A stretch of 8,801 nt of DNA, from assembly GCA_017390245.1 (NCBI GenBank), contig JAFPCE010000267.1:1-8801 (forward strand). The letters are read 5' to 3'. Below are positions 5,858 to 8,801 of the stretch, piece after piece. The notes beneath the pieces were generated by a model, which worked only from the letters and a program-made list of their open reading frames with translations, ran no database searches and had not been told where the DNA came from. Position 1 is the first letter of the stretch. Each line of letters starts with the position of its first letter. A program made the position numbers and the translations under genes. This stretch comes from Selenomonadaceae bacterium (lineage in GTDB: Bacteria > Bacillota > Negativicutes > Selenomonadales > Selenomonadaceae).

Positions 5858-6514
5858 TCACCTGCATCTAGCTAAAATAGCTTCTACTACCTGGTCAATG
5901 GACATATCACTGGTATCTAACAGCTCTGCATCCTCAGCCTGAACCAGAGGAGAAATTTCTCTTTCACTATCAGCCTTGTCTCTGGCTGCAATATCAGCCT
6001 GCAGCTCCTCCAGCTTTACATCATAGCCTTTTTCCTGCATTTCCTTGAAACGGCGTCTTGCTCTCTCTTCAATGGAAGCAGTTAAGAACAGCTTAACATC
6101 AGCATTTGGCAGTACATTGGTAGCAATATCCCTGCCGTCCATTAATACGCCGCCCTTTTCTGCCATTTTCCGCTGTAAATCTACCATCTTTTCTCTTACA
6201 GGACCTAAAGCTGCCACCTGGGAAACAATGCCTGTAACCTCTGGTGTGCGGATTTCACCAGTAATATCCTGGCCATCAGCATATACATAGGTCTTATCGT
6301 TCTTATATTCCAGCAGTACCTCAATATCCTTCACTACATCTACTATCAGAGCATCTGTTACAGCCTTGCCTGTCTGCAGAACCTTCCAGGCAACTGCTCT
6401 GTACATAGCGCCAGTATCGATATAGGTATAGCCCAGCTTTTCTGCGGCAATTCTTGCTACTGTGCTCTTGCCAGCTCCTGCAGGACCATCAATTGCTACT
6501 ACTAATTTACCCAT
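5858..6514 (-). CDS. cmk: (d)CMP kinase, cytidylate kinase
   Basis: This kinase phosphorylates CMP and dCMP to the diphosphates using ATP. The 218 residues contain the P-loop GPAGAGKS (10-17), DTGAMYRA (33-40), the NMP-binding segment VSQVAALGPVRE (97-108), LMDGRDIATNVLPNADVKLF (124-143), the basic lid RARRR (151-155), RDKADSER (178-185) and PLVQAEDAELLDTS (189-202), all typical of the family. The ATG at 6514 begins MGKLVVAIDG and has GAGG 7 nt upstream. An in-frame ATG at 6544 would add ten residues (ALGRKRGKL plus Met) but has no ribosome binding site and no family match. The 40-nt gap after aroA includes a small GC-rich dyad, GGCC–CAA–GGCC (6532-6542), without a U tract. The gene ends 4 nt before plsC. 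The aroA–cmk–plsC adjacency is a recurrent bacterial arrangement. Confidence 0.95.
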   Translation of the reverse strand: MGKLVVAIDGPAGAGKSTVARIAAEKLGYTYIDTGAMYRAVAWKVLQTGKAVTDALIVDVVKDIEVLLEYKNDKTYVYADGQDITGEIRTPEVTGIVSQVAALGPVREKMVDLQRKMAEKGGVLMDGRDIATNVLPNADVKLFLTASIEERARRRFKEMQEKGYDVKLEELQADIAARDKADSEREISPLVQAEDAELLDTSDMSIDQVVEAILARCR

Positions 6515-6554
6515 TAATTTTCCTCTTTTCCGGCCCAAGGCCATTTATAAAAAT

Positions 6555-7859
6555 TTACTTACATAAAGCTTCTAATTGCTGATAAAAATCTGGATAGGAA
6601 ATTCTGACACAGTCAGGCTCCTCTATCTCTACACCTGCACCTGCTATGCCGGCAATAGCCAGAGACATAGCAATGCGGTGATCGTCATAGCTGAAGCACT
6701 TTGCCTGCTGCCACTTATTAGAATCAGAGCCATGAATAACCAGTCCCTCTGGCTGAGCCTCAATACATGGACACAGCTTATTAAACTGGTCGCTGATGGC
6801 CTGGATTCTGTCAGTTTCCTTTACCCGCAGCTCCCCCGCACCTGTAATAACAGTATCACCTTCAGCAAACATAGCTGCCACAGTGATAACTGGAATTTCA
6901 TCAATAAGCCGGGGCATAATGTCAGCTCCGAAGCTGGTGCTATGCAGCTTAGCATAACGTACTCTGATATCTGCTACAGGCTCACTGCCACTATTGCGCT
7001 GGTTTTCCATAGTAATGTCTGCTCCCATAGTCAGCAGTACATCAATGATGCCAGTACGGGTTTCATTGATGCCTACATTCTGCAGCAGCAAATCACTGCC
7101 AGGTATAATCGAACCAGCCACCAGCCAGAAGGCTGCTGAGCTGATATCACCAGGTACAATCAGTTCCTCTGGTGCTGTTAGCTTATCCTGAGCCTGGATG
7201 CTGATAGCATTGTCCTTGTAATCAAGCTTAACCCCAAAGGATTCCAGCATCAGCTCTGTATGATTACGAGATTTATATGGCTCAACTACAGTGGTAGTGC
7301 CCTGGGCAAAGAGGCCTGCCAGAAGTATGGCAGATTTCACCTGAGCACTGGCCACTGGCATTTCATAGGTAATACCCTGCAATGGTTTATCAGCTGGAAT
7401 AACAGTAATAGGCAGCTTGGTGTTGCCAGCCCTGCCTGCCAGCTTTGCTCCCATGGCAGTTAATGGCTTGATAACCCGGCCCATAGGCCTTTTATGCAAG
7501 GAACTGTCACCAGTAAAGGTTGAAACAAATTTCTGTGGTGCCAGCATGCCCATCATCAGCCGCAGGGTAGTACCAGAATTGCCTGCATCCAGAATGGTCT
7601 CCGGCTCCTGCAGGCCATGGAGGCCATTACCCTGCACCGTCAGCTCCGTTTCACTATGAATATCCACCTTAGCTCCTAAAGCCTGCATAACACCTACAGT
7701 TGAAAGGCAGTCTGCTGAAGGCAGAAAATTAGTTATATGTACAGGTGTATCTCCTAAAGCAGACAGCATCACGCTGCGATGGGATACTGATTTATCACCA
7801 GGAATCACCAGAGTGCCTCTGAGACCCTTTTCCACATGCTCTATAGTCTTATTTGCCAT
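6555..7859 (-). CDS. aroA: 3-phosphoshikimate 1-carboxyvinyltransferase (EPSP synthase)
   Basis: AroA condenses phosphoenolpyruvate with shikimate-3-phosphate to EPSP in the shikimate pathway leading to chorismate and aromatic amino acids. The 434 residues are full length for the family and carry its signatures in both halves of the inside-out barrel: PGDKSVSHRS (20-29), DAGNSGTTLRL (91-101), GDSSLHKRPMGRV (117-129), ASAQVKSAILLAG (170-182), SRNHTE (197-202), GDISSAAF (237-244), DEIPVITVAA (320-329), GELRVKETDRI (342-352) and DDHRIAM (392-398). The PGDKS opening and SAQVKS motif resemble the Bacillus/Agrobacterium-like class II rather than the E. coli class. The PEP-site glycine in GNSGTT is present, not the Ala seen in the CP4 enzyme. 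ATG 7859 follows the upstream stop by 21 nt, with only a weak GTGGA about 6 nt away. Hence it is probably second in an operon with the flavoprotein. Confidence 0.97.
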   Translation of the reverse strand: MANKTIEHVEKGLRGTLVIPGDKSVSHRSVMLSALGDTPVHITNFLPSADCLSTVGVMQALGAKVDIHSETELTVQGNGLHGLQEPETILDAGNSGTTLRLMMGMLAPQKFVSTFTGDSSLHKRPMGRVIKPLTAMGAKLAGRAGNTKLPITVIPADKPLQGITYEMPVASAQVKSAILLAGLFAQGTTTVVEPYKSRNHTELMLESFGVKLDYKDNAISIQAQDKLTAPEELIVPGDISSAAFWLVAGSIIPGSDLLLQNVGINETRTGIIDVLLTMGADITMENQRNSGSEPVADIRVRYAKLHSTSFGADIMPRLIDEIPVITVAAMFAEGDTVITGAGELRVKETDRIQAISDQFNKLCPCIEAQPEGLVIHGSDSNKWQQAKCFSYDDHRIAMSLAIAGIAGAGVEIEEPDCVRISYPDFYQQLEALCK

Positions 7860-7880
7860 ATTTATTCCACATCCTTAACC

Positions 7881-8801
7881 TTATTCATCCAGCCAGACGC
7901 TCCAGTTGCCTGCTGCCGCTCCCATGGAAAAGGCCGCCTGCAGGTTAAAGCCTCCAGTATAGCCATCCACATCAGCAACCTCACCAGCAAAAAATAAACC
8001 TTTTACCAGGGTTGATTCCATGGTTTTGGGATTGATTTCCTTGACGGAAACACCCCCAGCAGTAACAATAGCCTCAGCAATAGGCCTGGTACCGCTGATA
8101 ACCATTGGCAGGCCCTTTAAAATCTGCGCCAGCTTATAGCGTTCCTTCTTGGTAATGCTGTTAACCATCCACTCTGGCTCAAGATAGGCAGCATCTAAAA
8201 CTGGCTCAATCAGCCGGCTGGGCAGCAAATCCTGCATGCCGTTTTTAATGCTCTTCCGCTGGTATTTTGTAAAATCACGCAAAAGCCTGGCATCCAGCTG
8301 TTCCATAGAAAGAGCAGGCTTTAAGTCCAGCTCCAGCTCTAAAAAATGGTCCTGCTTTAAAAGCTGTGCTGCCACACGACTCATGGATAAAATAATAGGA
8401 CCGCTGACGCCAAAATGAGTAAACAGCATTTCCCCGAAGTAATCCACTACCTTTTTGCCATCATCCAGCAAGGTGGCCTTCACGTTCTTTAAAGCAAGTC
8501 CTGTCAGCTCCTTTACCCAGTCATCCTCAGTCTCCAGTGGCACTAAAGCCGGCAGAATATCTGTAATGTGATGTCCCAGCTTTTTCGCCATTTTGTAGCC
8601 ATCACCTGTTGAGCCTGTCTTGGGATAGGATGCGCCGCCAGTAGCCAGGATAACTGCTTCTGCAGGGAAAATCTGTCCCTCCTTGCAGCGCACGCCTCCC
8701 ACCTTGCCATCAGCCACCATAATATCCGTTACCTGAGTATCTGTGTAAAGCTTCACTCCCAGCTGATGCAGCTGGTTTACCATGGCATCCACCACATCCT
8801 G
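7881..8801 (-). CDS. HI0933-family FAD-dependent oxidoreductase, 5'-truncated by the window edge
   Basis: This is a flavoprotein of the HI0933/YhiN family, variously annotated as NAD(P)/FAD-dependent oxidoreductase, aminoacetone oxidase-like or BaiN; the true substrate is unknown. The frame is open at the window end, and 306 residues are visible of roughly 410 usual. About 100 N-terminal residues, with the GxGxxG FAD motif, are missing. Visible family blocks (residues counted from the window edge) are VILATGGASYPKTGSTGDGY (50-69), FTHFGVSGP (127-135), the ISGTRP segment (235-240), VTAGGVSVKEI (246-256) and GLFFAGEVADVDGYTGGFN (268-286), followed by LQAAFSMG. The latter contains the FAD-contacting GE and D residues. 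A GTG at 8795 is internal and not a real start. The gene ends 21 nt before aroA, so it probably heads or joins that operon. Nothing in the sequence supports the bile-acid role implied by the BaiN name. Confidence 0.92.
   Translation of the reverse strand, partial: QDVVDAMVNQLHQLGVKLYTDTQVTDIMVADGKVGGVRCKEGQIFPAEAVILATGGASYPKTGSTGDGYKMAKKLGHHITDILPALVPLETEDDWVKELTGLALKNVKATLLDDGKKVVDYFGEMLFTHFGVSGPIILSMSRVAAQLLKQDHFLELELDLKPALSMEQLDARLLRDFTKYQRKSIKNGMQDLLPSRLIEPVLDAAYLEPEWMVNSITKKERYKLAQILKGLPMVISGTRPIAEAIVTAGGVSVKEINPKTMESTLVKGLFFAGEVADVDGYTGGFNLQAAFSMGAAAGNWSVWLDE

Noticed and set aside
6532..6542. GC-rich dyad GGCC–CAA–GGCC between aroA and cmk as a terminator
   Set aside because: The stem is only 4 bp with a 3-nt loop and no U tract behind it, and the operon clearly continues.
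6515..6544. A ten-residue N-terminal extension of cmk from the ATG at 6544
   Set aside because: No ribosome binding site precedes 6544, while GAGG precedes the ATG at 6514, which gives the standard kinase N-terminus.
6576..7139. A 187-codon open frame on the plus strand opposite aroA
   Set aside because: It is antisense to a full-length aroA with all family motifs, its translation resembles no protein I know, and no ribosome binding site stands out.

Overview
The window looks like a chromosomal housekeeping region from a low-to-medium GC Bacillota (Firmicutes). The gene order aroA–cmk–plsC–ispH–rpsA–DUF512 radical SAM–der–plsY, a four-domain S1 protein directly behind IspH, and a DUF512 radical SAM protein next to der point to Clostridia or Negativicutes. 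That placement is inference; no rRNA gene or other marker in the window settles it. I see no mobile element, phage gene, CRISPR array, tRNA or rRNA.

All nine genes lie on the minus strand, so transcription runs from high to low coordinates. The first gene is a 5'-truncated HI0933-family flavoprotein (7881-8801). It is followed by aroA (EPSP synthase), cmk (cytidylate kinase) and plsC (lysophosphatidate acyltransferase), with gaps of 21, 40 and 4 nt. A 66-nt gap holding an extended -10 promoter candidate and overlapping dyads leads to ispH (last step of the MEP pathway). ispH overlaps rpsA (S1-domain protein) by 16 nt. The largest gap, 121 nt, holds two strand-specific hairpins. The DUF512 radical SAM gene of unknown function follows, overlapping der (ribosome assembly GTPase EngA) by one base. 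After 42 nt comes plsY, the glycerol-3-phosphate acyltransferase, cut by the window edge after 133 codons.

The genes serve basic growth: aromatic amino acid precursors (aroA), nucleotide supply (cmk), isoprenoids (ispH), both acylation steps of phosphatidic acid synthesis (plsY, plsC), and translation or ribosome assembly (rpsA, der). Spacing suggests three transcriptional blocks: flavoprotein–aroA–cmk–plsC, ispH–rpsA, and radical SAM–der–plsY, with read-through possible between them.

Most of the content is well known. The least understood part is the PDZ–radical SAM–DUF512 protein, which is translationally coupled to der. The other points of interest are regulatory: the ispH/rpsA overlap, the hairpins behind rpsA, and the palindromic promoter in front of ispH.
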